64,000 nucleotides of DNA from Hydrogenoanaerobacterium saccharovorans (GCF_016901815.1 NZ_JACSNR010000001.1:62001-126000); one strand, 5' to 3'; positions 50,527-59,078 are shown, counted from the first letter of the stretch. Program-made: numbers and translations. The notes: generated by a model from the letters alone, not told the origin.

Positions 50527-51453
50527 CTATATTCGTTCACATACCCGCAGCTTGGCGCTGTGGCTCCGGTTATTTTCTGCCAGTTCCTCCTCCGAGGGAA
50601 GAATCGGCTTGCGGGTAATCAGTCTGGCCTGCGGGGTACGCCCGCATACGCACACCGGAAAGTCCGGCGGACAGATGCACCCCTTTGCCAAGTCGGCAAA
50701 TTTCTGCTTGACCATGCGGTCCTCCAGCGAATGGAAGGTGATGATGGCAAAGCGTCCGCCCGGTGCCAGACAGTCAAACGCACGGTCCAGACACTGGGAC
50801 AGATGATCCAGCTCGCTGTTCACCGCAATGCGGATGGCCTGGAAAGTCCGTTTTGCCGGATGACCGCCCTCCCGCCGGGCCGGAGCCGGGATCGACTCCT
50901 TGATGATCTCCACCAGCTGGAAGGTGGTTTCGATGGGGGCCTGTTCCCGGTGCTTCTCAATGTTCCGGGCTATCTTATAGGCAAACCGCTCCTCCCCATA
51001 TTCCCGAAGGATGCGGGTCAGCTCGTCCACACTGTAAGTGTTCACAATGTCCCGGGCGGAAAGTCCGCTCTGGCTCATGCGCATATCCAGCGGCGCGTCC
51101 ACATTGTAGGAAAATCCCCGTTCGCCCCGGTCCAGCTGATGGGAGGATACTCCCAGATCCAACAGGATTCCATTGACCTGAGGGATCTCCAGCTCCGCCA
51201 GGATGCGATCCATATCGGCGAAGTCCCCCTGCACCACCTGAGCACAGGGATAGGGCGCCAGCCGCTCGGTGGCAGCCGCGATGGCATCCGGGTCCTTGTC
51301 AATGGCGATGAGGCGTCCGGTGGTCAGGCGTTTGGCGATCTCCCGGGAATGTCCGGCGCCGCCGGCTGTGCCGTCCACATAGATGCCGTCAGGAGCGATA
51401 TTCAGCGCCTCAACGCACTCATTGAGCAGCACTGAGTAATGACTAAATTCCAT
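50527..51453 (-). CDS. rsmH: 16S rRNA m4C1402 methyltransferase RsmH
   Basis: 308 residues; N4-methylates C1402 of 16S rRNA using SAM. SAM-binding block V-D-G-T-A-G-G-A-G-H-S near residue 26, followed by D-L-G-V-S-S-H-Q-L-D near 98-107 and the C-terminal F-H-S-L-E-D-R-M-V-K near 237. AGGAGGAA upstream of ATG 51453. Second gene of the dcw cluster. Confidence 0.97.
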   Translation of the reverse strand: MEFSHYSVLLNECVEALNIAPDGIYVDGTAGGAGHSREIAKRLTTGRLIAIDKDPDAIAAATERLAPYPCAQVVQGDFADMDRILAELEIPQVNGILLDLGVSSHQLDRGERGFSYNVDAPLDMRMSQSGLSARDIVNTYSVDELTRILREYGEERFAYKIARNIEKHREQAPIETTFQLVEIIKESIPAPARREGGHPAKRTFQAIRIAVNSELDHLSQCLDRAFDCLAPGGRFAIITFHSLEDRMVKQKFADLAKGCICPPDFPVCVCGRTPQARLITRKPILPSEEELAENNRSHSAKLRVCERI

Positions 51454-51471
51454 GTCTTTGTTCCTCCTGCG

Positions 51472-51891
51472 TCAGAATCCCAGTTCGTCCATGGCAGCAG
51501 CCACATCGTCTGCCGAAACCTCGCTGCACAGGGCCTGATACTGGGCTGTATCCCAGATCTCCGCCCGCACCGAGGCACCTACTACGGTGACATCCTTGTC
51601 CAGATGGGCATATTCCCGCAGGTTGGCGGGAATGAGGATGCGTCCCTGCTTATCCGGTTCCACTTCCACCGCACCGGCAAAGAAGAACCGCTGCAGGGTC
51701 CGGGAACGGCTCATGGGCAGAGCCTTGATCTTGGCCTCCAGTTCCGCCCATTCACTGAGCGAATAGACAAACAGACAGTTGTCCAGGCCCTTGGTGACAA
51801 TGAACTTGTCCCCGAGATCTTCCCGCAGGCGCGCCGGAAAGTGAAGGCGGCCCTTGAGGTCTATACTGGGATTGTATTCCCCGATCAGCAT
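51472..51891 (-). CDS. mraZ: Transcriptional regulator MraZ
   Basis: 139 residues, two tandem AbrB-like MraZ domains (D-L-K-G-R-L-H-F-P-A near residue 12 and D-K-Q-G-R-I-L-I-P near 83). MraZ binds repeats in its own promoter and represses the dcw operon in bacteria studied. ATG 51891 follows AGGGGGTGAAGG; longer in-frame versions run into the promoter and repeats. First gene of the cluster. Confidence 0.96.
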   Translation of the reverse strand: MLIGEYNPSIDLKGRLHFPARLREDLGDKFIVTKGLDNCLFVYSLSEWAELEAKIKALPMSRSRTLQRFFFAGAVEVEPDKQGRILIPANLREYAHLDKDVTVVGASVRAEIWDTAQYQALCSEVSADDVAAAMDELGF

Positions 51892-51922
51892 CGCCTTCAC
51901 CCCCTTTTTGGTGAGAAGAACA

Positions 51923-51948
51923 CCACTTCTCCCCACTTTTACCCACTT
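51923..51948 (-). promoter_or_regulatory. Three MraZ boxes
   Basis: On the minus strand AAGTGGG, AAGTGGG and AAGTGG recur with exactly 10-bp periodicity (51942-51948, 51932-51938, 51923-51928), just downstream of the -10. This agrees with the known TGGG direct-repeat sites of MraZ, one per helical turn. Confidence 0.85.
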
Positions 51949-51958
51949 ACTTAAGTTA

Positions 51959-51987
51959 ATTATACTCATGCTTGGGTTAAATTGCAA
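51959..51987 (-). promoter_or_regulatory. Promoter of the dcw cluster
   Basis: On the minus strand TTGCAA (51982-51987), 17-bp spacer, TATAAT (51959-51964). Confidence 0.88.
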
Positions 51988-52102
51988 GACTCTTTTACCA
52001 ATTCATGAAAGTTTTTTGAATGGAAAATTATGTGCAAAAAGCGGACGAAACCTCAGAAAAATACACTTTGCCTTGTAATATATTCCAAAAAGAACATATA
52101 TT

Positions 52103-52140
52103 CGCATTCCCTCTTTCCTGGATGCGGTGTTTTTATTTTT
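52103..52140 (+). terminator. Orphan terminator-like hairpin
   Basis: CGCATTCC and GGATGCG (one bulged T) pair around a 9-nt loop, followed by a T-rich run on the plus strand. No plus-strand gene precedes it within 2 kb. Region 51988-52269 has otherwise no recognised feature. Confidence 0.45.
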
Positions 52141-52269
52141 CCAGTTATGGTAAAATATGTAATATATCAAACCACAATATATAGTGGCGCAATGAACCTC
52201 TTCCGGCTCGAAAAAGACCTCTTTCCACCACATTCGACTGATTTCTGCATGAAATATGTCACAGGACGC

Positions 52270-52302
52270 AAAAAACCGGCCCTCCATACGGAGAGCCGGT
52301 TC
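52270..52302 (-). terminator. Terminator of yitT-like gene
   Basis: On the minus strand GAACCGGCTCTCC and GGAGGGCCGGTTTTTT pair with one mismatch and a short loop, 57 bp after the stop. Confidence 0.9.
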
Positions 52303-52359
52303 ATGGATATGCCATAAAGGCCGGTGCAATATTTCCAGCCGGAATTGGGCCGGATGGGA

Positions 52360-53232
52360 TCAGTTTCCGCCCCGGAAGCCCTTGCCGATCACCTGGCTGG
52401 TGTTGGTAATAACCACAAAGGCATGGGGATCGGCTTCCCGGATCACACGCTGAAGCCGGCTGCCCTGCTGACGGCCCATGGTGGTCATGATGACGGTGTG
52501 GTCCTGGTGGGTATAGATGCCCTCTGCCCGGTAGGTGGAGGCCGAACGGTTCAGATCTTCCACAATGAACCGGCAGATGGGATCGGGATTATCGGTGATG
52601 ATGGTGAAGGACTTGCTCAGGTTCATGTTCTCCATCACGAAGTTGACGGTCAGGCTCTTGGTACCCAGACCCAGCAGGGAGAACAGTCCGGTGGTGGCGC
52701 CGAAGGCCGGGAAGGCAGCGGCGGCGATGAAGAAGTCCGCCAGGAACAGGGCGCTGCCGATGTCGGCGCTGGTGTACTTCTTGAGGATCATGGCGATGAT
52801 GTCGGTGCCGCCGGTGGAAGCGCCCACATTGAACAGTACTGCCGCACCCACCGAGGGCAGCAGCACGCCGAAGATCAGTTCCAGCAGGGGCTGATCGGTC
52901 AGGGGTTGGCTCATGGGGAACAGGACCTCAAACAGGCTGAGGAAAGCGGACATGGACACGGTGACATAGGCGGTGCTGACACCGAAGCTCTTGCCGAGCA
53001 TCACAGCGCCCAGGACAAGCAGGGCCAGGTTGAGCACCCAGTTGATGCCGCCCAGCGAAAGCTCGGGGAAGTAATGGCCCAGCACAACGGTGATACCGCT
53101 GACGCCGCCAAAGGAGAAGTGGTTGGGGTATTTGAAGAAGTAAGCGCCCACTGCAGTGATGAACGCTCCCACATTCCAGATCAGAAATGTTTTGAGATTT
53201 TCTCGGCTGAAAAGCTTCTGCATTGATTTCAT
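52360..53232 (-). CDS. YitT-family membrane protein
   Basis: 290 residues: five or six membrane helices (to about residue 195) and a C-terminal DUF2179 domain (T-I-I-T-D-N-P near 205 onward). Conserved G-G-V-S-G-I near 38 and G-A-S-T-G-G-T-D-I-I-A near 136 are typical of YitT proteins. Function is not established for the family; an ion or small-molecule transport role is often assumed. GAGGTG precedes ATG 53232. Monocistronic. Confidence 0.9.
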   Translation of the reverse strand: MKSMQKLFSRENLKTFLIWNVGAFITAVGAYFFKYPNHFSFGGVSGITVVLGHYFPELSLGGINWVLNLALLVLGAVMLGKSFGVSTAYVTVSMSAFLSLFEVLFPMSQPLTDQPLLELIFGVLLPSVGAAVLFNVGASTGGTDIIAMILKKYTSADIGSALFLADFFIAAAAFPAFGATTGLFSLLGLGTKSLTVNFVMENMNLSKSFTIITDNPDPICRFIVEDLNRSASTYRAEGIYTHQDHTVIMTTMGRQQGSRLQRVIREADPHAFVVITNTSQVIGKGFRGGN

Positions 53233-53282
53233 GTGACACCTCAAAGATTCACTTGCTGTTTGCTATTTTGGAAAACAGTATG

Positions 53283-53310
53283 ATTATACACATTTCCCCG
53301 GCAACTGCAA
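53283..53310 (-). promoter_or_regulatory. Promoter of yitT-like gene
   Basis: On the minus strand TTGCAG (53305-53310), 16-bp spacer, TATAAT (53283-53288). The remaining part of 53311-53489 shows nothing recognisable. Confidence 0.7.
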
Positions 53311-53489
53311 GTACTTTCGCAGCACTTCTTCGATTTTTGCAGGAAAACAGTCATTTTAGATAAAACATCCCCCTTCCCGCCCCGGGGAATCACCGTTCTG
53401 CGCATCAGCTTTGCAGCCTGATAAAGTCACAGCTATACGGGTTTCCGGCAATTTCCGGTAATTGCAGGATTTCCGTCATTTCAGAGCAG

Positions 53490-53517
53490 AAAAACAGGAG
53501 AGCCAACGCTCTCCTGT
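53490..53517 (-). terminator. Terminator of the U32 peptidase unit
   Basis: On the minus strand ACAGGAGAGC and GCTCTCCTG pair around a 4-nt loop followed by TTTTT. Confidence 0.92.
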
Positions 53518-53523
53518 CCTGGG

Positions 53524-54750
53524 TCAATCAGTTTTTTTCTTGCGGATGATGGTTCCCTGGGTGAAGGAGCCCTCGGGACAGGGCATGGAGAAGGCCATCA
53601 TGGCATGGGGTGCCGCGGGAACCGACTCCCCTTCCCCATTGCGGATCTCCGCCACTGTCAGCTTGTAAGGGGGCTGACCGGGCTCGAGGATCTCCACCTC
53701 GTCCCCCACAGCGAACCGGTTGCGCTGGGTACCATAGAGCCAGCCATCGGCACAGTGATCCACCACAGCCACAATATCGCATTCCCGTACATAGCCGCCG
53801 GACAGATAGCACTGATCCGGGCGTCCGTAATAGAAGCCGGTGCAGTACTCCCGGTGGCTGACCTTGTAGACTTCCTCTGCCAGCCAGCCCGCCAGGTGGT
53901 AATTCTCAGGATCAGCCACATACTGATCCACTGCCTGCCGGTAGGCATTGGTCACCACCGACACATAGTAGGCACTCTTGGCCCGGCCCTCGATCTTCAG
54001 CGAGGTGATGCCGGCATCCACCAGGTCATCGATATGGTCGATCATCGACATATCCTTGGCATTGAGAATATAGGAGCCATGCTCGTCCTCAAAGATGGGG
54101 AAATACTGTCCCGGACGCTTCTCCTCCATGAGATAGTAGCTCCAGCGGCAGGGCTGGGCACATTCGCCCCGGTTGGCGTCCCGTCCGGTGAGGTAGTTGG
54201 AGAGCAGGCACCGTCCCGAGAAGGACATGCACATGGCGCCATGCACAAAGCATTCGATCTCCAGGTCCGCAGGGGTGCGCCGGCGGATCTCCCGGATGGT
54301 CTCCAGCGGCAGTTCCCGGGCCAGTACCACCCGCTTGGCGCCGAGCTTGTAGAGCTCATTGGCGGTGAGGTAGTTCACCACACCGGTCTGGGTGGAGATG
54401 TGAATGTCGATCTGCGGCACCAGACGGCGGGCCATCATCAGAATGCCCACATCTGCCACGATCAGCGCATCCACTCCGGCATCCGCTGCCCGTAGCAGGA
54501 ACTCCTCCAGCTGGTCTGCCTCCTCATTGGTGGGCAGGATATTGCAGGTGAGGTACACCCGCACCCCATGCTCATGGGCAAACTTGACGCCGGCCCGGAG
54601 CTCCTCTTCGTTGAAGTTGCCGGCATTGGCACGCATCCCGAAGCTGGTCGCTCCCAGATAGACCGCGTCCGCACCGTATTTGACCGCAGCCTGCAGCCGC
54701 TCAAAATCGCCGGCTGGCGCCAGCACCTCCGGTTTGATCCGATTGCTCAT
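53524..54750 (-). CDS. U32-family peptidase/hydroxylase
   Basis: 408 residues. U32 signature E-C-F-V-H-G-A-M-C-M-S-F-S-G-R-C near residues 163-178, preceded by Y-L-G-A-T-S-F-G-M-R-A near 31 and followed by N-R-G-E-C-A-Q-P-C-R-W-S-Y near 188 with further Cys that in relatives hold an Fe-S cluster. Members include collagenase-like peptidases and RNA or ubiquinone hydroxylases (RlhA, TrhP, UbiU). The length and the single-copy position near mltG suggest the RNA-hydroxylating (TrhP/YegQ-like) type, but this is not certain. AGGAGGG upstream of ATG 54750. Confidence 0.87.
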   Translation of the reverse strand: MSNRIKPEVLAPAGDFERLQAAVKYGADAVYLGATSFGMRANAGNFNEEELRAGVKFAHEHGVRVYLTCNILPTNEEADQLEEFLLRAADAGVDALIVADVGILMMARRLVPQIDIHISTQTGVVNYLTANELYKLGAKRVVLARELPLETIREIRRRTPADLEIECFVHGAMCMSFSGRCLLSNYLTGRDANRGECAQPCRWSYYLMEEKRPGQYFPIFEDEHGSYILNAKDMSMIDHIDDLVDAGITSLKIEGRAKSAYYVSVVTNAYRQAVDQYVADPENYHLAGWLAEEVYKVSHREYCTGFYYGRPDQCYLSGGYVRECDIVAVVDHCADGWLYGTQRNRFAVGDEVEILEPGQPPYKLTVAEIRNGEGESVPAAPHAMMAFSMPCPEGSFTQGTIIRKKKTD

Positions 54751-54776
54751 TCTGATGCTTTCCCTCCTGTTTTCAG

Positions 54777-55862
54777 TCAGATCCCCGCATCCCGGATATT
54801 GGCCTCATGCTCTGCCAGTGTCTGGGCATACAGGAAATTGCCGTCCTTATCGGTAATGAAGTAATAGTAGTCATGCTCTGCCGGGTAGAGCGCTGCCTTC
54901 AGCGCGTCTTCACCCGGGCTGCAGATCGGCCCCACTGGCAGTCCGTTGTGGACATAGGTATTGTAGAGCTGATCATAAAAGTCCTCGGTATCGCTGCCGG
55001 CATAGGGCAGGATCTCGTCCCGGATATAAAAGACTGTCACATCCGACTGGAGCTTGGGATAGTTTGCCGGGTCATTCAGACGGTTATGGAATACCCCCGA
55101 CACATTCGCCATCTCAGACGGATAGGAACACTCGGCCTGGATCACCGAAGCCAGGGTCACCACCTCATCGATGGTCATGCCCATTTCCTCGGCACGGTCC
55201 CGGATCTCCTGATCCACGATCTGCTCGAATCGGTCCAGGAACCGGGCCGCAACACTGGCAGGCGCTTCCCCGAGATAGAAATCATAGGTATCCGGGAAGA
55301 TATAGCCCTCCAGACGGTGATAGCGGTCATCGTCCGGCAGTTCCGCCACAAAGTCGTACTGACTCAGGTCGGCAGTATCCAGATAGTCCAGGAACTCATC
55401 TGCCGGGCAGACACCCTTTTCCTCCAGCAGATCCGCGATCTCCCGCAGGGAGAGACCCTCCGGGAAGGTGACCCGTGCCACATCTTCCCGCTCGCTGCCG
55501 GCAGACAGGGCCTCGACGATCTCGGCATAGCTCATATCCGAACGCAGCACATAGCTGCCCGGCTTGAGCCCCACTCCGGCACCGGTCATACGCATATAAT
55601 AATAGAATACCGTCTTATGGCTGATAATGCCGTCTTCAGCCAGCTGAGCGGCGATCTGTCTGCCGGAACTGCCGGATGGGATCTTGACTGTCACCTCTGC
55701 GCTGCTCTGGAAGCTGCCGCTGTAATCCGCCCAGATATGGACGCCATAGACAGCGCCTGCCAGCACCAGTGCCGCCAGACAAATCGCCAGTATTCTGCCT
55801 TTCTTCTTTTTGACCGGACGCTCCCGCCGTCTTGTGCGGCGGCGCTGATTTTCTTCGTTCAT
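54777..55862 (-). CDS. mltG: Endolytic transglycosylase MltG
   Basis: 361 residues: basic cytoplasmic N-terminus, membrane helix near 23-45, LysM-like segment near 55-100, then the YceG domain with catalytic Glu in L-A-S-V-I-Q-A-E near residue 243, N-V-S-G-V-F-H-N-R-L near 253 and Q-S-D-V-T-V-F-Y near 271. It cuts nascent glycan strands. AAGGAGAA precedes ATG 55862. It lies between the U32 gene and the cyclo-ligase gene in one minus-strand run. Confidence 0.94.
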   Translation of the reverse strand: MNEENQRRRTRRRERPVKKKKGRILAICLAALVLAGAVYGVHIWADYSGSFQSSAEVTVKIPSGSSGRQIAAQLAEDGIISHKTVFYYYMRMTGAGVGLKPGSYVLRSDMSYAEIVEALSAGSEREDVARVTFPEGLSLREIADLLEEKGVCPADEFLDYLDTADLSQYDFVAELPDDDRYHRLEGYIFPDTYDFYLGEAPASVAARFLDRFEQIVDQEIRDRAEEMGMTIDEVVTLASVIQAECSYPSEMANVSGVFHNRLNDPANYPKLQSDVTVFYIRDEILPYAGSDTEDFYDQLYNTYVHNGLPVGPICSPGEDALKAALYPAEHDYYYFITDKDGNFLYAQTLAEHEANIRDAGI

Positions 55863-55902
55863 TTCATTCTCCTTGGATCATGGGTAGTTCTTCCGGCGGG
55901 AC

Positions 55903-56511
55903 TCAGTCCCGGCCATGGAGCCGGCTGCGGTCGGTGAGCCGGAAAAAGCTCTCGGTTACGATCATATCCACCGGAATATCATACCGTCCATAGTGCAGGA
56001 ACCGCAGGATATTGCGCCGGTAGGTAATGCCGATCTTATAGCCGTCATAGCCGGACAGGAAACGGTCATAATACCCGCCGCCATATCCCAGCCGGTAGCC
56101 CTTGAGATCATACATCAGTGCCGGAACAATGCACAGGCTCCCGGTAAAATCGGTGAGTTTCTCACACCCCGGCACCTTGGGCTCCAATACGCCGAAGGTA
56201 CGCTTTTCCAGGTCATCCAGACTGTGAATCCGATAGAATTCCATCTGCCGGGTGCCTTCCACACACCGGGGACAGGCCACCTGTTTGCCATCTGCCAGAG
56301 CCCGCTGAATCAGTGGAATGGTATCCACTTCGATGGGCTTGGAAACATAGCACAGCAGAGTCTGCGCCTCCCGGTACTGGTACAGCGAACAGATCCGGTC
56401 GGTGATCTGCCGGTCCATCTGTGCCTTCTCCTCCGGGTCCATGCCCCGCCGCATGGCTTTGGCCTTGTCCCGCAGCGAATTCTTATAAGCACGGATATCC
56501 ACTTTGCGCAT
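55903..56511 (-). CDS. 5-formyltetrahydrofolate cyclo-ligase
   Basis: 202 residues; converts 5-formyl-THF to 5,10-methenyl-THF with ATP. N-terminal R-x-Y-K-N-S-L-R-D near residue 7 and the C-terminal substrate/ATP loop R-L-G-Y-G-G-G-Y-Y-D-R-F-L near 141-153 are diagnostic. ATG 56511 is preferred, with AGGGGTG 6 bp upstream; a GTG 9 bp earlier is within that site. The folate link fits the nearby ThyX. Confidence 0.93.
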   Translation of the reverse strand: MRKVDIRAYKNSLRDKAKAMRRGMDPEEKAQMDRQITDRICSLYQYREAQTLLCYVSKPIEVDTIPLIQRALADGKQVACPRCVEGTRQMEFYRIHSLDDLEKRTFGVLEPKVPGCEKLTDFTGSLCIVPALMYDLKGYRLGYGGGYYDRFLSGYDGYKIGITYRRNILRFLHYGRYDIPVDMIVTESFFRLTDRSRLHGRD

Positions 56512-56606
56512 CGGTTTCACCCCTTTTTTTGCATTCTCTCCTGGCAGTTTGCCTTGATTTTGTTACCAGTATACTATACCGGCTGCTTTTTTGTCTACAC
56601 CATGGG

Positions 56607-57317
56607 TCAAAATCCGTCCGATTCTGCCGGATGCTGGCAGCTTAGCCAGGCCTCCGCTTCCGCCAGCACGGCCTGGTGAATCTGCTCCGGCGGATAGGGA
56701 TCGCTGCCGTCACAGCAGCGGATCACCTTCCAGCCCCAGTGCTCCGCCGCATAGAGCGCCGCGCCCCGGCAGGAGAGCAGATAGAACAGGTTGGCCTCGT
56801 GCAGATCCTTCCGGCTCTCGTCCCCGCCATACCGCTTTTCCAGCAGCCGCCGGGAGGTGTTCGGGTCCATATCCAGATAGATCACCAGTCCCGGTTCTGG
56901 CAGCCCCATGCGGGTGTATTCCAGATCCGCCAGCCAGTCCAGATAGCCATCCCACTCCTTCTGAGGGAGCTTGACCATCTGATGGCAGGCATTGGAGGTG
57001 GTGTACCGGTCCGCCAGAATCAGCCGGCCTTCCTTACAGTCCCGGCTCCAGTCGGTCTGGTAGGAGATATACCGGTCGATGCTGTAAAAGGTGGAGGCCG
57101 CATAGACATTGACCTCCTCCAGGCTGCCGATTTCCCCGTTCAGATACATCTGCACCGGAATGGAGGATTTGTGGGCATAGTCCGGGAAGGAGATGCGCCG
57201 CACCGGCGTTCCGGCGGCGGTGAGGCTCTCCGCCAGCAGACCGGCCTGGGTGGCCTTGCCGCTGCCGTCCAGCCCCTCGATGACGATCAGTCGGCTTGTA
57301 TTACTGCTCTTCGGCAT
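56607..57317 (-). CDS. Thymidylate kinase-like protein
   Basis: 236 residues with P-loop G-L-D-G-S-G-K-A-T-Q near residues 15-24, DR-x-x-x-S equivalent D-R-Y-T-T-S-N near 103 and a lid region R-Y-G-G-D-E-S-R near 162. Tmk proteins normally have T or S before T-Q; Ala here is less usual. Length exceeds the typical 205-215. It overlaps the thyX 3' end by 17 bp, so the pair forms a dUMP to dTDP module. Confidence 0.85.
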   Translation of the reverse strand: MPKSSNTSRLIVIEGLDGSGKATQAGLLAESLTAAGTPVRRISFPDYAHKSSIPVQMYLNGEIGSLEEVNVYAASTFYSIDRYISYQTDWSRDCKEGRLILADRYTTSNACHQMVKLPQKEWDGYLDWLADLEYTRMGLPEPGLVIYLDMDPNTSRRLLEKRYGGDESRKDLHEANLFYLLSCRGAALYAAEHWGWKVIRCCDGSDPYPPEQIHQAVLAEAEAWLSCQHPAESDGF

Positions 57318-58092
57318 GGCGAATCCTCTCCCTCAGCTGACGGTATTCCTCCCGGACATCTGCCATTTTGCCGCAGCTCATCTTTCCCTCGGGACAGGGG
57401 CCGCTCACACAGCTCGGACCGGCGTTCACAAACAGGGTGGGCGCCACCTCCGATACCTGCCGCAGCATTTCCTTTGCCACCGCCCGGATCTCCCACTGGG
57501 CACGGTTGCAGCAGCGGTGCCGGAAGAAGTGCAGCAGCTCCCGGGCATTCATGGTCATGATCATGTTGGTGTCGGCGGCATTGGGCAGTACGAACCGGGC
57601 ATCTTCAATGGCCATCTTCTCAGCCTGACGCCGGGCAGCCTTCTCCTCCATGCCCTCTGCCATCAGCTCGGCAGTGTGCCGCTCCTTGAGCCGGTCTGCC
57701 AGAGCGTCATAGGACTGGATGGCATTCTGCATGGCCTGGTTGTAGATTGCCAGGGTCTCGGGGTCCTTTTCGATCTCCGGCGGTGTGACAAAGGAGAACT
57801 GCTTCTCCCGGACATACCGCTGGCTCTGGACACTGAAGGACGCGATACGGTGCCGGGTGATCTGTGCCAGCAGCGACCGGGAAACCCCTTCAATGCCGAA
57901 GGTGAAGCTCACGTGCTCAATGGGGCTCTCGTGTCCCATCGAGGCGAGCATCTCCACAAACTCTGCCGCCTTTTCATCGGTGAGCTTGTCCAGCAGGGTA
58001 TCCACGCCGGACGCGCTGTAACAGAGCTTGGCTGCCGCGGCAATATACCGCTCGGGATCGGGTGTGTGAGTGAGAAGTGTTACCTTTGCCAT
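57301..58092 (-). CDS. thyX: FAD-dependent thymidylate synthase ThyX
   Basis: 263 residues. The ThyX motif R-H-R-x-x-S-x-x-x-x-S-x-R is present as R-H-R-I-A-S-F-S-V-Q-S-Q-R near residues 80-92; a second conserved block is R-H-R-C-C-N-R-A-Q-W-E-I near 189. Makes dTMP from dUMP with methylene-THF and FAD. The Cys-rich C-terminal extension (C-V-S-G-P-C-P-E-G-K-M-S-C near 230) is seen in clostridial versions. AGGAGGA upstream of ATG 58092. Confidence 0.95.
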   Translation of the reverse strand: MAKVTLLTHTPDPERYIAAAAKLCYSASGVDTLLDKLTDEKAAEFVEMLASMGHESPIEHVSFTFGIEGVSRSLLAQITRHRIASFSVQSQRYVREKQFSFVTPPEIEKDPETLAIYNQAMQNAIQSYDALADRLKERHTAELMAEGMEEKAARRQAEKMAIEDARFVLPNAADTNMIMTMNARELLHFFRHRCCNRAQWEIRAVAKEMLRQVSEVAPTLFVNAGPSCVSGPCPEGKMSCGKMADVREEYRQLRERIRHAEEQ

Positions 58093-58114
58093 GCTTGTCC
58101 TCCTTGGGTTCCAG

Positions 58115-58141
58115 GAAAAGGGAGCCCTTTCCGGGCCCCCG
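58115..58141 (-). terminator. Terminator of the Cys-rich coat-like gene
   Basis: On the minus strand GGGGGCCC and GGGCTCCC pair with one G-T and a 5-nt loop, then TTTTCC, between that gene and thyX. Confidence 0.75.
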
Positions 58142-58184
58142 TTTTCCAGTGATGGTGTGTATGGATATTTGGGAATCCTTCCCG

Positions 58185-59078
58185 TTACCGGTCGCAGCCG
58201 CAGGACTTCTCCTGACTGATCTCCGATGCGTTGGGCGGGAAGAAGGAATCGGTGGGGAACTTGATCTTCTTGAACAGCTCGCAGGGATCGCCGGTGGTGG
58301 GAGCTTCCGGTTCCTTGGTGGGAATGCAGAAGTCGTAGGCCGGCATGAGCATCTGTACCCGGCGCTCCATCTGGACAATGATGAAGATACCGATGGTGAT
58401 CAGAACCTGCCGCTGCGAACCGCAGGAATTACAGGAATTATTGCAGCCGCACGAAGTATTGCAGCCACAGTCGGTCTGGCAGTCACAGGGGTTGCAGGAA
58501 GTACTGCAGCCGCAGGGATTGCAGGAGTTGCAGGAATTGCACGGGTTGCAGCAGCCGCAGTTATTGCCACAGCCGGTATTGCAGTCCACGATCCGGCAGC
58601 CCAGAGCCACCGGCGCGCTGACCTGCAGGCAGACCTTGGGCATACCGCCGTTCTGGTTGGTACCGTTCTGGTCGCTGCAGAATACCTTGACATTGCCTTC
58701 ACTGCCGTACAGGATCATCTTGCGGGTGAAGGTGGTGACACCGGTGATGGTCACACAGGACATACCCGGCATCTGGGCCTCGAAGGTGGCCTGGAAGAAG
58801 AAGGTGATGTCCACGGTATAGAAGCCCTTGTTGAAGGGGATGGGCTCCACATCCATGTAGACATTCTCCACTTCCACTTCCTTGAGCTTGAGGGAGCAGC
58901 AGTTATTCACAATGGACTGTACATCATCCGGAAAGGTGACCTGCAGGTCCTCCAGGCAGTTCTTGTCGCTGACGCTGTCATAGACACGGTTGGTATCGAT
59001 GCAGACTGCTTCCTTGAAGTTTGCACCGGGACGCACGCTGGGAACACGGCCGCAGGCGCCCTGATATGTATTAGCCAT
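58185..59078 (-). CDS. Cys-rich spore-coat-like protein
   Basis: 297 residues. A conserved globular part (to about residue 165) with Y-D-S-V-S-D-K-N-C-L-E-D-L near 33-45 leads into a remarkable stretch of C-N-P-C-N-S-C-N-S-C-N-P-C type repeats (about residues 166-222, over 25 Cys). A mostly hydrophobic strand follows (R-Q-V-L-I-T-I-G near 224), then an acidic tail ending C-G-C-D-R. Similar architecture is found in uncharacterised clostridial proteins thought to be spore coat components; I infer, not prove, a coat role. AGGAGG precedes ATG 59078. No signal peptide. Confidence 0.75.
   Translation of the reverse strand: MANTYQGACGRVPSVRPGANFKEAVCIDTNRVYDSVSDKNCLEDLQVTFPDDVQSIVNNCCSLKLKEVEVENVYMDVEPIPFNKGFYTVDITFFFQATFEAQMPGMSCVTITGVTTFTRKMILYGSEGNVKVFCSDQNGTNQNGGMPKVCLQVSAPVALGCRIVDCNTGCGNNCGCCNPCNSCNSCNPCGCSTSCNPCDCQTDCGCNTSCGCNNSCNSCGSQRQVLITIGIFIIVQMERRVQMLMPAYDFCIPTKEPEAPTTGDPCELFKKIKFPTDSFFPPNASEISQEKSCGCDR

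Noticed and set aside
53311-53489. A possible gene or RNA in the gap between yitT and the U32 gene
   Set aside because: No open frame with an RBS and no stable structure other than the U32 terminator.
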